Assembly: GCA_017555565.1 (NCBI GenBank)
Contig: JAFZGF010000031.1
Span: 1 to 57,411 of the forward strand
DNA: 57,411 nucleotides
From: Oscillospiraceae bacterium
GTDB taxonomy: Bacteria; Bacillota; Clostridia; Oscillospirales; Ruminococcaceae
Direction: 5' to 3'
The translations under genes and the position numbers were made by a program. The notes under the pieces are model-generated. The model saw only the letters and a program-made list of their open reading frames with translations. It made no database searches and was not told the DNA's origin. This document shows positions 1-7,012 of this stretch, one piece after another (position 1 is the stretch's first letter; each line of letters starts with the position of its first letter).

Positions 1-1013
1 GCTGCAACAAAACCTGCTTCTGTACCAAGGCTGATACCAACATATATATACCCCATCTGTGCTACTGATGAGAAAGCGATCATACGTTTGATATGTGTTT
101 CGCCGATAGCATCGATAGAACCGATGATCATACCAAACACACCAAAGATAAACAGTATATTGAGAACTTTCATCTGTGAAGCAATCTCAATACCGATAAC
201 TCTGTAATAAACTTTGATAAGCAGGATGATATAGCCTTTGAGAACAAGGCCTGAAAGTATGGATGATGAAGCTGTTGTGGCACTGCCGTGGGCGTGTGAC
301 AGCCAGGTGTGGAATGGGAAAAGTGCGCTTTTCATAGCCATACCTACTGACATAAGGCCGATGATAATTGTTACAGGGAACATATAGTCACCGCCTGACA
401 TCAGCTGCACCAGACTTTCGTGAATGTTTACCATCAGCAGATGACCTGTAAGGTCATACAGCAGGATAATTGACATAAGGAACAGACCACTGCCCAGCAG
501 GCTCATAATCAGATATCTGATTGTGGCACTGATGGTTTTGCCGTTTTCTTTTGCCATTACAACTGCGCATGCTGCCAGAGTGTTGATTTCAACAAAAACA
601 TAGGCTGTAAAAAGGTCGTTTGTATAAACGAGGGCCAGCAGTGATGACATCAGAAGATTGATCATAACATAGAAAATATTTACTCTGTCTGATTTTACAT
701 CTTCAAAAATATCTGTTTTACCGCTGATAAGTGAAACCAGCATTACAAAACAGAAAACTGTTGCAACAAGGGCTTCAAGCGGGCCAAAACGTGTTTCGTT
801 ACCCCAAGGAGCTGGGAAATGACCCATCATATATGTAATCTGCTGTGGGTTTGTAACAAGATAAACCAGCAGAGAGAAGTTCATCACAAGACAAAGTGAA
901 ATAATCACTGTATTGAGTCTGAAAGCATTTTTACCATTGAGAACGCTGGTGGTAACACTGCCTGCAAGAGTGAGAACTATACAGAACAAAGGAAAGTTTG
1001 CTACAAATGGCAT
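1..1013 (-). CDS. mrpD: Mrp-type Na+/H+ antiporter subunit D (partial, 3' end outside window)
   Basis: Integral membrane subunit of a multi-subunit cation/proton antiporter, homologous to the NuoL/M/N proton-pumping subunits of complex I. The minus-strand frame opens at ATG 1011-1013 and stays open to base 1, giving about 337 residues before the window ends. It is strongly hydrophobic with many membrane segments and carries the conserved block KSALFPFHTWLSHAH near residue 227, followed by a run of small residues and LKGY, which is the typical proton-channel region of this family. Its ATG overlaps the TGA of subunit C (ATGA), so translation is probably coupled. Family assignment is firm. The C-terminus and any further operon genes lie outside the window. 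Confidence 0.93.
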   Translation of the reverse strand, partial: MPFVANFPLFCIVLTLAGSVTTSVLNGKNAFRLNTVIISLCLVMNFSLLVYLVTNPQQITYMMGHFPAPWGNETRFGPLEALVATVFCFVMLVSLISGKTDIFEDVKSDRVNIFYVMINLLMSSLLALVYTNDLFTAYVFVEINTLAACAVVMAKENGKTISATIRYLIMSLLGSGLFLMSIILLYDLTGHLLMVNIHESLVQLMSGGDYMFPVTIIIGLMSVGMAMKSALFPFHTWLSHAHGSATTASSSILSGLVLKGYIILLIKVYYRVIGIEIASQMKVLNILFIFGVFGMIIGSIDAIGETHIKRMIAFSSVAQMGYIYVGISLGTEAGFVA

Positions 1014-1390
1014 CAGTGTTCACCCTCCTTTGAAACTTTTGTCAGAATTTCATCCATATCCAGTGTGTGATACTCTTTGTAAAGTTTCTGGATAAGTGAA
1101 AGTGAAACAGCTGTTACAGAAACACCTACAACGATACCTGTAAGAACAAGACCGCTTGGAATAGGGTTGATATATGCTTCCATTTCTGTTACGCCGTTTA
1201 CAACAATAGGAGCAAGTCTGCCGTTGATATAACCTTTTGCTGCAAGGAAAAGATAAATGGCAGAGTCCATAATGTTAAGACCGATAACCTTTTTGATAAG
1301 GTTTGGCTGAAGGAAAAGAGTTGTGAAGCCGATGCCGAAAAGAATCATCGCAGCGGTTTCAAAATAGTTATTCAACAAGTTAGGACCCAT
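1013..1390 (-). CDS. mrpC: Mrp-type Na+/H+ antiporter subunit C (NuoK-like)
   Basis: Small membrane subunit of 125 residues, the normal MnhC/MrpC length, homologous to NuoK of complex I. Three hydrophobic segments are visible. Conserved features include IGLNIMDSAIYLFL in the first third, with a helix ahead of it, and LTGIVVGVSVTAVSLSL near residue 83. It starts 2 nt after the stop of the MbhE/MnhB gene and its stop overlaps the start of mrpD, so it is tightly embedded in the operon. It is thought to contribute to the proton path between the D subunit and the smaller subunits. Confidence 0.93.
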   Translation of the reverse strand: MGPNLLNNYFETAAMILFGIGFTTLFLQPNLIKKVIGLNIMDSAIYLFLAAKGYINGRLAPIVVNGVTEMEAYINPIPSGLVLTGIVVGVSVTAVSLSLIQKLYKEYHTLDMDEILTKVSKEGEH

Positions 1391-1392
1391 AA

Positions 1393-2280
1393 TTAAATTT
1401 CCCCCTTACTGAACAATGAATAGAAGCTGTACATTGTGCAGGTAACAACAAGACCTACTGCAATATTCAGCGGAAGAATAAGACCACTGGACAGAATTGC
1501 ACCCGGCTGACCGAGAGGAATACCTGTAGGAATATGGTTTGCACCTGTGTAGAATGAATAGCATTTGATTCCTGCATAAAACAGCAGAGAACAAAGTGTT
1601 ACAATTTTGATAAATTTTTCTGTGAATACAGTTTTAATTTTTTTGTAGCCGAATGCTGATGAGAACAGGATAAGAGCCGCACCCATTACGGCACCTGCAG
1701 AGAAGCCGCCACCTGGTGAAAGATGACCGTTAAGCATAAGATAAACGCCATAAACCAGCAGGAAAGGAATAATAATCTGGGCTACAGTTTTTACGATAAT
1801 ATCACGTTTAGGTGAGAATTTGTTTGATTCTTCTTTACCCTTCTTTTCTTTCTTCATCAGCAGCATTACTGCGGCAGATGCAGTGAAAAGAACGTGGCTT
1901 TCACCCAGTGTGTCAAAAGCACGGTAGTCAAGAATCATACCGGATACAATGTTTACAGAGCCTGTTTCTTCCAGGCCTTTTTCAATGTATCTTTCACTTA
2001 CTTCGTTGTTTACTGGGTTGTTAGGATTGCCGTATTCTGGCAGGAATGAAGCTGTAACAAGAAGAATTGTTATCATAGTAAGACTGATCACAATACTTGC
2101 AACGCCATAAGCCGCTTTGAAGAATGAAGGACTTTTTTCATCATGCCACTTTGCAAATCTTTCTTTGAAAGTAGGTTCGTGATGGTCTGTATTTCTACGG
2201 GCAGGTTTTGCTTTTCTCTTTGTTGTGATTGTAAAATCGCCATCAACAAATTTGATAATGCCATTTATGAATTTATTCAT
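1393..2280 (-). CDS. Fused MbhE-MnhB subunit of Mrp-type antiporter
   Basis: A 295-residue membrane protein. The start chosen is ATG 2278-2280 (MNKFINGIIKF), which has a strong GAGGAGGA ribosome binding site inside the preceding gene; an upstream in-frame start at 2319 is less well supported. Residues about 1-50 are a basic, charged cytoplasmic extension. Residues about 55-135 resemble MbhE, the part of large MrpA that follows MbhD, with one helix and the conserved NIVSGMILDYRAFDTLGES region. Residues about 155-295 are an MnhB domain with PGGGFSAGAVMGAA and four helices. In many bacteria these pieces are the C-terminus of MrpA plus a separate MrpB. Here they are one protein, and MbhD is a separate gene just upstream (8-nt overlap). 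Confidence 0.85.
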   Translation of the reverse strand: MNKFINGIIKFVDGDFTITTKRKAKPARRNTDHHEPTFKERFAKWHDEKSPSFFKAAYGVASIVISLTMITILLVTASFLPEYGNPNNPVNNEVSERYIEKGLEETGSVNIVSGMILDYRAFDTLGESHVLFTASAAVMLLMKKEKKGKEESNKFSPKRDIIVKTVAQIIIPFLLVYGVYLMLNGHLSPGGGFSAGAVMGAALILFSSAFGYKKIKTVFTEKFIKIVTLCSLLFYAGIKCYSFYTGANHIPTGIPLGQPGAILSSGLILPLNIAVGLVVTCTMYSFYSLFSKGEI

Positions 2281-2536
2281 CGTCTTCCTCCTCACCTTCT
2301 TCTTTAAGTTTGTTAACATTTTTAAGTGTAAGGAACATAAGTGTACTTGTTACACCAGCACCTACAGCAGCCTCTGTGATAGCCAGGTCAGGTGAACGCA
2401 ACAGCAGCCAGATAACGCTGGCGATAAGGCTGTAGGACATGAAGATGATTACGCTGGAAAGCAGGTTCTTTGTTGTAGAAACAGAGATTGCACAGATAAT
2501 CATAAATGTGAGAAGAATTGACTCAAATACTATCAT
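2273..2536 (-). CDS. MbhD-like (DUF4040) antiporter subunit
   Basis: A small hydrophobic protein of 87 residues with three membrane segments and a very acidic tail (EEGEEEDDE). The segment RSPDLAITEAAVGAGVTSTLMFLTLK is the hallmark of DUF4040/MbhD, which in group 1 Mrp systems is part of the long MrpA subunit and in hydrogenase-type Mbh/Mbs complexes is a free subunit. It overlaps mrpG upstream by 14 nt and the MbhE-MnhB gene downstream by 8 nt. Its stop codon is used together with the ribosome binding site of the next gene, suggesting coupled translation. Confidence 0.88.
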   Translation of the reverse strand: MIVFESILLTFMIICAISVSTTKNLLSSVIIFMSYSLIASVIWLLLRSPDLAITEAAVGAGVTSTLMFLTLKNVNKLKEEGEEEDDE

Positions 2537-2846
2537 GACGTACTACCTCACATTCCTGCATAATATTTTCGTTTGTAATAATTTCTGTTCTTGCCAGAAA
2601 ATGTGATGACACAGGGTTTGCAAACCAGAGAAACATTACCATTACAATCAGTTTTACTGTGGTTGCATTGAAACCGGAAACGATAATAAGACCAATAATA
2701 ATAAGTGCGGCACCCAGTGTATCAGATGTGGCACCAACCTGCATTCTGTTAAGAACATAGCCAAATCTGAAGTTGCCTACCATAGCAGTGGCAAGAACAA
2801 CAATGCCCATTACAATAAAAATTGCGCTGAGAATATATTTAATCAT
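2523..2846 (-). CDS. mrpG: Mrp-type Na+/H+ antiporter subunit G
   Basis: A 107-residue membrane protein with three hydrophobic segments, the usual size and topology of MnhG/MrpG. Conserved signs are the central basic/polar stretch NRMQVGATSDTLGAALIIIG and, near the C-terminus, LWFANPVSSHFLARTEI, which is the standard end of this family (NPVsaHaiaRAa). It lies between subunit F (8-nt overlap upstream) and MbhD (14-nt overlap downstream). Required as a structural part of the hetero-oligomeric antiporter, with no known catalytic role of its own. Confidence 0.93.
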   Translation of the reverse strand: MIKYILSAIFIVMGIVVLATAMVGNFRFGYVLNRMQVGATSDTLGAALIIIGLIIVSGFNATTVKLIVMVMFLWFANPVSSHFLARTEIITNENIMQECEVVRHDSI

Positions 2847-3165
2847 TTTTCACTGCTCCTTTCAGGTTGTTCAGGTCGTTTGCCCTATCTTTATGATGGC
2901 TGCGCAGATAAGCTTTGCACACAATAATTACTGTAACAAAGCCCAGCATAGCATAAATAAGAGCGATGTCCACAATATAGTTTTCGCCCTGGAGAATAGA
3001 CAGGATACATATAATAAGGATAATAATTGTCTGTATACCATTTACAGCCAGAATTCTGTCTGAAAATTTTGGGCCTGAAATTGCTCTGGCCAGGTATGCA
3101 AATGCAATCAGTGCCATAATGGACATAGCCAAAACAAGAAATCCGTTATAAAGTTCATTAATCAT
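2839..3165 (-). CDS. mrpF: Mrp-type Na+/H+ antiporter subunit F
   Basis: A 108-residue membrane protein with three helices. The family signature SGPKFSDRILAVNGIQT (usually GPs..DRvvAld) is at residues about 30-46, followed by two helices containing IVDIALIYAMLGFV. The C-terminal 25 residues are charged and cytoplasmic. It overlaps mrpE by 8 nt and mrpG by 8 nt. MrpF is implicated in antiporter assembly and in bile salt or cation export in Bacillus. Confidence 0.93.
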   Translation of the reverse strand: MINELYNGFLVLAMSIMALIAFAYLARAISGPKFSDRILAVNGIQTIIILIICILSILQGENYIVDIALIYAMLGFVTVIIVCKAYLRSHHKDRANDLNNLKGAVKND

Positions 3166-3634
3166 TATAAGATTCCTCCATTTTCATAAGAAGATGTACA
3201 AAAACTGAATCTTCGATACCCTCTGCAAGTGTGTAGTCCAGTGCATGGATGCAGAAACGGTTTTCGTCAACATCAACAGTTATTGTGCCAGGTGTCAGTG
3301 TGATTGAGTTGGCAAGGATTGTTCTGAGGAAATCGCTTTTCAGCGGTGCTTCAAAAAACACAATCTGTGGCTGAATATCCAGCTTTTTGGAAAACACAAT
3401 TTTTATAACCGCAAAGCTTGATTTAACAATTTCAACAAGCAAAACAAACATATACTGCAGTGTTCTGAAAAAGTTTTTGAAGAAACGGATATCACTTTTA
3501 AGGCTGTATTCAAGAAAACGGCACATAAACCAATAAACGGCTGCTGCTATAACAACACCGAATGCCACTATTTCTGCCGTAATTCTGCCATTGAGTGCAA
3601 TCCAAAGCAAAAACAACAATACGTACATATACAA
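3158..3634 (-). CDS. mrpE: Mrp-type Na+/H+ antiporter subunit E (first gene of operon)
   Basis: A 158-residue protein with two N-terminal membrane helices (residues about 3-40), a further amphipathic helix, and a C-terminal soluble domain with NSITLTPGTITVDVD near residue 110, the diagnostic MnhE motif (sITLTPGTltvdv). It is the first gene of the antiporter operon and is preceded by an AAAGGAGC ribosome binding site, a 17-bp inverted repeat and a leader with an internal terminator. Operon order E-F-G-MbhD-MbhE/MnhB-C-D differs from the Bacillus order A-B-C-D-E-F-G and places E first. Confidence 0.94.
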   Translation of the reverse strand: MYMYVLLFLLWIALNGRITAEIVAFGVVIAAAVYWFMCRFLEYSLKSDIRFFKNFFRTLQYMFVLLVEIVKSSFAVIKIVFSKKLDIQPQIVFFEAPLKSDFLRTILANSITLTPGTITVDVDENRFCIHALDYTLAEGIEDSVFVHLLMKMEESYND

Positions 3635-3652
3635 GCTCCTTTTATAGTCTTA

Positions 3653-3669
3653 ACTGACACTTTGTCAGT
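3653..3669. promoter_or_regulatory. Perfect inverted repeat just upstream of mrpE
   Basis: ACTGACA-CTT-TGTCAGT, seven-base arms with no mismatch, ending 18 bases before the mrpE start codon and immediately upstream of its ribosome binding site. It could be a protein operator or an RNA hairpin near the ribosome binding site. There is no U-tract after it on the minus strand, so it is not an intrinsic terminator. Confidence 0.5.
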
Positions 3670-3721
3670 GCAAAACAAATAAATTTATATCGTTAAATTT
3701 TATAATAAATGCTTTAAACAC

Positions 3722-3789
3722 AAAAAAGCCGCATAGGCGGCGTACCGCGTATACGGATTTACTTACGAGTAAAAGCTATACTAAAATTC
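3722..3789 (-). promoter_or_regulatory. Short leader RNA with terminator/antiterminator hairpins upstream of mrp operon
   Basis: Transcription from the promoter at 3796-3824 would start near 3789. About 48-62 nt later it meets GCCGC-CTAT-GCGGC (3728-3741) followed by six U residues, an intrinsic terminator lying about 90 bases before mrpE. An alternative hairpin GCGG-TACG-CCGC (3737-3748) uses the same strand as the terminator's 5' arm, so the two are mutually exclusive. A further perfect hairpin TTTACT-CGTA-AGTAAA lies upstream. This is the architecture of an attenuator or small riboswitch. I cannot match it to a known class; a cation-sensing role is only an inference from the downstream genes. 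A separate small RNA is the alternative. Confidence 0.55.
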
Positions 3790-3795
3790 GTAATA

Positions 3796-3824
3796 AATAT
3801 AGACCTTTTTCGATAAAATGTCAA
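3796..3824 (-). promoter_or_regulatory. Sigma-A type promoter of the mrp operon
   Basis: Minus strand: TTGACA (3819-3824), 17-nt spacer, TATATT (3796-3801). A near-consensus housekeeping promoter pointing into the leader and mrpE. The stretch between this promoter and the fsa terminator is AT-rich and shows nothing else. Confidence 0.8.
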
Positions 3825-3925
3825 CGGCAAAATATACAAAAAAATCTGTATTGCAAAGCATATTTTTATACAGATATATCGTCCCTAAATATACAATATT
3901 TATTTCGTTATAACTGCTATATACA

Positions 3926-3955
3926 ACAAAAGACAGGGCTGTTGCCCTGTCTTTT
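3926..3955 (-). terminator. Intrinsic terminator after fsa
   Basis: Hairpin with arms AAAGACAGGGC / GCCCTGTCTTT and a four-base loop, about 25 bases past the fsa stop. T-rich on both sides, so it may also act on the other strand. Confidence 0.85.
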
Positions 3956-3977
3956 TAACACATTTCTTATAAATAAA

Positions 3978-4625
3978 TTATTTCTTTGGTACTGATTCCC
4001 AGTCTTTCAGGAATTTTTCGATACCTGCATCTGTCAGTGGGTGTTTGAGCATCTGAGCAATTACTTTGTAAGGAACTGTTGCGATGTCTGCACCTGCAGC
4101 TGCACATGCTGTTACATGTGTAGGCATTCTGATTGAAGCAGCGATAATTTCTGTTTCGATATTGTGGATTGAGAAGATTTCAGCAATTTCGCTGATAAGG
4201 TTGATACCTTCCATACCGATGTCATCAAGTCTGCCAACAAATGGTGAAACATATGTTGCGCCAGCTCTTGCTGCCAGCAGTGCCTGTGCTGCAGAGAAGA
4301 TAAGTGTTACGTTTGTTTTAACACCCATTTCTGAAAGGATTTTTGTTGTTTTCAGACCTTCTTCGCACATTGGGATTTTGATAACGATGTTTGGATGGAT
4401 TTTGATAAGTTCTTTAGCTTCTTCAACCATTACTTTGCTATCAAGGCTGATAACTTCAGCGGAGATAGGACCGTCAACGATTGTTGTGATTTCTTTTACA
4501 ACTTCCTGGAAATCTCTGCCTTCTTTAGCGATAAGTGATGGGTTTGTTGTAACGCCACAGATAACGCCAAGATCATTAGCTTTTCTGATTTCTTCTACAT
4601 TGGCTGTATCAATAAAAAGTTTCAT
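3978..4625 (-). CDS. fsa: Fructose-6-phosphate aldolase / transaldolase-like protein
   Basis: A 215-residue TIM-barrel enzyme of the short transaldolase family (FSA/TalC type). It acts in the cytoplasm on dihydroxyacetone or sedoheptulose/fructose phosphates in the pentose phosphate pathway. Visible motifs: [13 protein letters not shown] at the N-terminus, [13 protein letters not shown] near residue 24, the Schiff-base lysine in NIVIKIPM near residue 83, NVTLIFS near 105 and [11 protein letters not shown] near 127. Length is the standard for this subfamily. It is a single gene with its own promoter and terminator. Many Clostridia use this protein as their only transaldolase, so a true transaldolase function is as likely as aldolase. 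Confidence 0.93.
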   Translation of the reverse strand: MKLFIDTANVEEIRKANDLGVICGVTTNPSLIAKEGRDFQEVVKEITTIVDGPISAEVISLDSKVMVEEAKELIKIHPNIVIKIPMCEEGLKTTKILSEMGVKTNVTLIFSAAQALLAARAGATYVSPFVGRLDDIGMEGINLISEIAEIFSIHNIETEIIAASIRMPTHVTACAAAGADIATVPYKVIAQMLKHPLTDAGIEKFLKDWESVPKK

Positions 4626-4659
4626 TGGTAGTACCCTCCTGATATTCGGTGTTACCTTG

Positions 4660-4688
4660 ATATTAACACATTTAAAAGCGATTTACAA
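4660..4688 (-). promoter_or_regulatory. Promoter of fsa
   Basis: Minus strand TTGTAA (4683-4688), 17-nt spacer, TAATAT (4660-4665), followed by a GGAGGG ribosome binding site shortly before the start codon. Confidence 0.6.
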
Positions 4689-4722
4689 GTAAATTGATTA
4701 TTTTATTTTTATTTCATTAATA

Positions 4723-4755
4723 CAAAAACAGCTGCCGAATTGATTTTCAGCAGCT
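4723..4755 (-). terminator. Intrinsic terminator after tatC
   Basis: Minus strand hairpin AGCTGCTGAA ... TTCGGCAGCT followed by GTTTTTGT, about 40 bases after the tatC stop. Confidence 0.8.
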
Positions 4756-4793
4756 ATAGATCTTTCAATTTCAATTATAATGACAGCTTGTTG

Positions 4794-5516
4794 TTATACA
4801 GTCTGTCTTTTGTTTGTTTTATCTACTATAACACAGATTTTTGTACTGATTTCCAGCAACAGCACCATTGGAATACCCAGCATTATCTGTGATATAACAT
4901 CAGGCGGTGTGATAATAGCAGCTGCTACAAAAATAAGCACAATGATTATGCCTTTGTTTTTCTTCAGAAACTCCGGTTTCATAATTCCCAGCTTTGTCAG
5001 CAGGAATACCAGCACAGGCATTTCGAACACTGCACCGAAAGAAACCAGCATAGTGTTTATAAAAGAAATATAGGATTTTACAGAAATCATAGATTCCACA
5101 TCGGCTATTGCTATTCTTACAAAAAATCCCAACGTAGTAGGTAAAACCATATAATAACAGAATGCCACACCTGCAATAAAGCAAATTACGCCAAATATAA
5201 GCGATATTACAATATACTTTTTCTCGTTGTCATAAAGCCCTTCTTTTACAAAGGCCCATATCTGATACCCTGTTATCGGGGAACACAGTACAAAAGCCAT
5301 TATAAATGAAAGCTGGATATATACCCCCAGCAGTTCTGATGGTGTAATATATACCAACTGCATACCCGGATTAATTGCAAGGAAATAATCCAGAATACTG
5401 CCGGCCTTATAGAAAAGAAACATTGCCGCACCGATATTTACCGCAGCAATTATTGTCAGCCTTCTTCTCAATTCATCCAGATGCGACATAACTGAAATAT
5501 TTTCATTATTACTCAA
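4794..5516 (-). CDS. tatC: Sec-independent protein translocase subunit TatC
   Basis: A 240-residue protein with six membrane segments, the receptor of the twin-arginine export pathway that recognises folded substrates carrying an SRRxFLK signal. Visible signatures: MSHLDELRRRL at residue 10, the family N-terminal motif; a periplasmic loop with SPITGYQIWAFVKEGLYDNEKKY near residue 80; and FGAVFEMPVLVFLLTKLG near 158. It follows tatA by about 40 bases and ends in a terminator. Two genes upstream encode lipoproteins with exactly the signal this system handles, so the four genes look like a dedicated export unit. No tatB is present, as usual for Gram-positive bacteria. Confidence 0.95.
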   Translation of the reverse strand: MSNNENISVMSHLDELRRRLTIIAAVNIGAAMFLFYKAGSILDYFLAINPGMQLVYITPSELLGVYIQLSFIMAFVLCSPITGYQIWAFVKEGLYDNEKKYIVISLIFGVICFIAGVAFCYYMVLPTTLGFFVRIAIADVESMISVKSYISFINTMLVSFGAVFEMPVLVFLLTKLGIMKPEFLKKNKGIIIVLIFVAAAIITPPDVISQIMLGIPMVLLLEISTKICVIVDKTNKRQTV

Positions 5517-5555
5517 AACAGATTGCCTCCTGTATATCGTTAATACAGCAGGTAA

Positions 5556-5756
5556 TTATTTGGCTTCATCTGTTGATTTTTCAACTTCTTCAGCCATTTT
5601 ATCGATTTCTTTTGAAACCTGATTTGCGCCTTTTTTGAATTCAGCGATAGCTTCACCCATACTTTTTGCAAGTGAAGGCAGTTTTGTTGGGCCAAAAACA
5701 ATAAGAACAATGCCGAAAATAAGCAGCAGTTCACCCATACCAATTCTACCAAACAT
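5556..5756 (-). CDS. tatA: Twin-arginine translocase subunit TatA
   Basis: A 66-residue protein with the standard TatA plan: short N-terminus, one membrane helix (residues about 6-21, GMGELLLIFGIVLIVFG), the FGPTKLPSLAKSMGEAI hinge and amphipathic helix, then a charged tail. It multimerises to form the export pore. It is preceded by AAGGAGAT and lies between the lipoprotein genes and tatC. Confidence 0.94.
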   Translation of the reverse strand: MFGRIGMGELLLIFGIVLIVFGPTKLPSLAKSMGEAIAEFKKGANQVSKEIDKMAEEVEKSTDEAK

Positions 5757-5809
5757 AATTTATATCTCCTTAATAAATAGTAATATACTACAATTCAGTA
5801 CTCTATTAT

Positions 5810-5834
5810 TCACCCGCCGGTTTACGGCGGGTGA
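5810..5834 (-). other. Strong GC hairpin between lipoprotein genes and tatA
   Basis: Perfect 10-base arms TCACCCGCCG / CGGCGGGTGA around a five-base loop. There is no U-tract on the minus strand, so it is not a classic terminator. It sits between the lipoprotein stop and tatA and may limit or stabilise transcripts so that lipoproteins and translocase are made in different amounts. Half of the hairpin recurs at 6980, at the end of the other duplicated copy. Confidence 0.55.
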
Positions 5835-5860
5835 TGTATAGCCAGTTAATAAATCAATTA

Positions 5861-6805
5861 TTATTTAACTTTTGAAAGAGCGTTTTCTACAGCAGCCATA
5901 ATAGCTTTTGAAGAAACAGTTGCACCGCCTGCTACATCAACAGCTGTTGAGTTGGCAGCAATGATAGCCTGTGGAACAGTATTGAATGCGGCGTCAGAAA
6001 CACCTGCTGTTTCACCGTGTGAAAGAACATCGATTTTAGCAATTTTGTCGCCGTCCATTGTTACTTTAACTTTAACTGGGCCGCCGAAACCATCTGCTTC
6101 ACCGATGTATTCGTTTGGAGCAAGCTGGTCTTCTGCTGGTTTTTCGTCAACATCTGGTGCTGCCATGAAGCCAAAGTGAATGTTCAGCAGTTCTGCTGCT
6201 TTTCTTGCAACGTCAGCTGTTACACCGCCACAACGGCGTTTACGGATTGGGTCAGCTTTTTCTACGCCAGCAGCTGTCATAAATTCTGATACAGAATCAA
6301 GACAGTTGATAGAGCCTGCTACTGTCTGTACAGGAGCTGGGCCTTCTGGCTGATAGATTGGCAGTGGAGTAGATGTGTACCAAGCGTTAAGTTCTTTTGT
6401 AAGTGCTCTTGCATCATCTGGACCAAGAACAAGACCAAATACACCCAGTGCACCACCCATAGCACCACACAGAGAAGCTGCCTGGTAACCTTCTTTACCG
6501 TTTGCAAACATTTCTGCTGGAATGTATGTAAATGGTGCGCCTACTTTTTCAGACAGTTCTGTCAGCAGTGCTTTAGCAACACCGTAGCAACAACCGTTTT
6601 CAAAGTAACCTTCGTAACCGATTTTTTCTACTCTGTCCAGGTCAAATTCGCAGCATGGATATGGGTATGCTGGAATTTCTGGTTCCTGAATAACAACTTC
6701 TGGTTCCTGTGCGCAACCGATCATGGATGTGCCAAGAACTGCAGCTGTACCAACCAGCATAGATGATTTCTTAAGGAAATCACGACGTGATTCTTTCATT
6801 GACAT
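5861..6805 (-). CDS. Tat-exported lipoprotein: C_GCAxxG_C_C redox domain plus FMN-binding domain
   Basis: 314 residues. Residues 6-12 are SRRDFLK, a canonical twin-arginine motif, followed by a hydrophobic stretch and a lipobox ending in Cys31, so the protein should be exported folded and lipid-anchored outside the membrane. Residues about 60-215 match the C_GCAxxG_C_C family (probable redox proteins), with cysteines at 51-52, 72-73, 113 (LCGAMGGALG), 168 and 192. Residues about 228-314 are an FMN_bind domain ending in DVAGGATVSS, close to the ApbE flavinylation consensus, so FMN is probably attached covalently to the Thr. This domain pair suggests extracytoplasmic electron or thiol transfer; the substrate is unknown. 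It lies directly upstream of tatA and has its own promoter. Confidence 0.82.
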   Translation of the reverse strand: MSMKESRRDFLKKSSMLVGTAAVLGTSMIGCAQEPEVVIQEPEIPAYPYPCCEFDLDRVEKIGYEGYFENGCCYGVAKALLTELSEKVGAPFTYIPAEMFANGKEGYQAASLCGAMGGALGVFGLVLGPDDARALTKELNAWYTSTPLPIYQPEGPAPVQTVAGSINCLDSVSEFMTAAGVEKADPIRKRRCGGVTADVARKAAELLNIHFGFMAAPDVDEKPAEDQLAPNEYIGEADGFGGPVKVKVTMDGDKIAKIDVLSHGETAGVSDAAFNTVPQAIIAANSTAVDVAGGATVSSKAIMAAVENALSKVK

Positions 6806-6856
6806 AATAAGTCTCTCCTTTTCTTATATAGACTAAACTATATATATAATTGTATA

Positions 6857-6886
6857 GATTTATCGACACTGTTACATCGATCAATC
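6857..6886. promoter_or_regulatory. Operator-like dyad at the copy A promoter
   Basis: Inverted repeat GATTTATCGA - 10 nt - TCGATCAATC (9 of 10 bases pair). It lies from about 8 bases downstream of the -10 box, over the probable transcription start. The same dyad, with compensating differences, occurs at 8006-8035. Confidence 0.55.
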
Positions 6887-6893
6887 TGCGTTT

Positions 6894-6922
6894 ATTATAA
6901 ACCCAGATTTTGGTAAAGTCAA
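6894..6922 (-). promoter_or_regulatory. Promoter of lipoprotein copy A
   Basis: Minus strand TTGACT (6917-6922), 17-nt spacer, TATAAT (6894-6899); same as the copy B promoter except in the spacer. AAGGAGA precedes the start codon. Confidence 0.8.
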
Positions 6923-7012
6923 ATTTAAAATAATTTTGTAACTTTTTTGTTTACGAAACTATATGTCTTAAAAATCAGACGGGTGATATATAGCCAGTCA
7001 GCAAATCAATGA

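Larger units (their letters stand above)
5828..6954 (-). repeat. Tandem duplication, copy A (gene plus its promoter)
   Basis: Copy A of a direct repeat of about 1.1 kb; copy B is 6980-8102. The homology covers the tail CGGGTGAT...TATAGCCAGT, the lipoprotein gene, and about 150 bases of upstream DNA with promoter and dyad. About 130 bases around the signal-peptide region and much of the FMN-domain region are nearly identical, while the middle is diverged. Confidence 0.85.
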
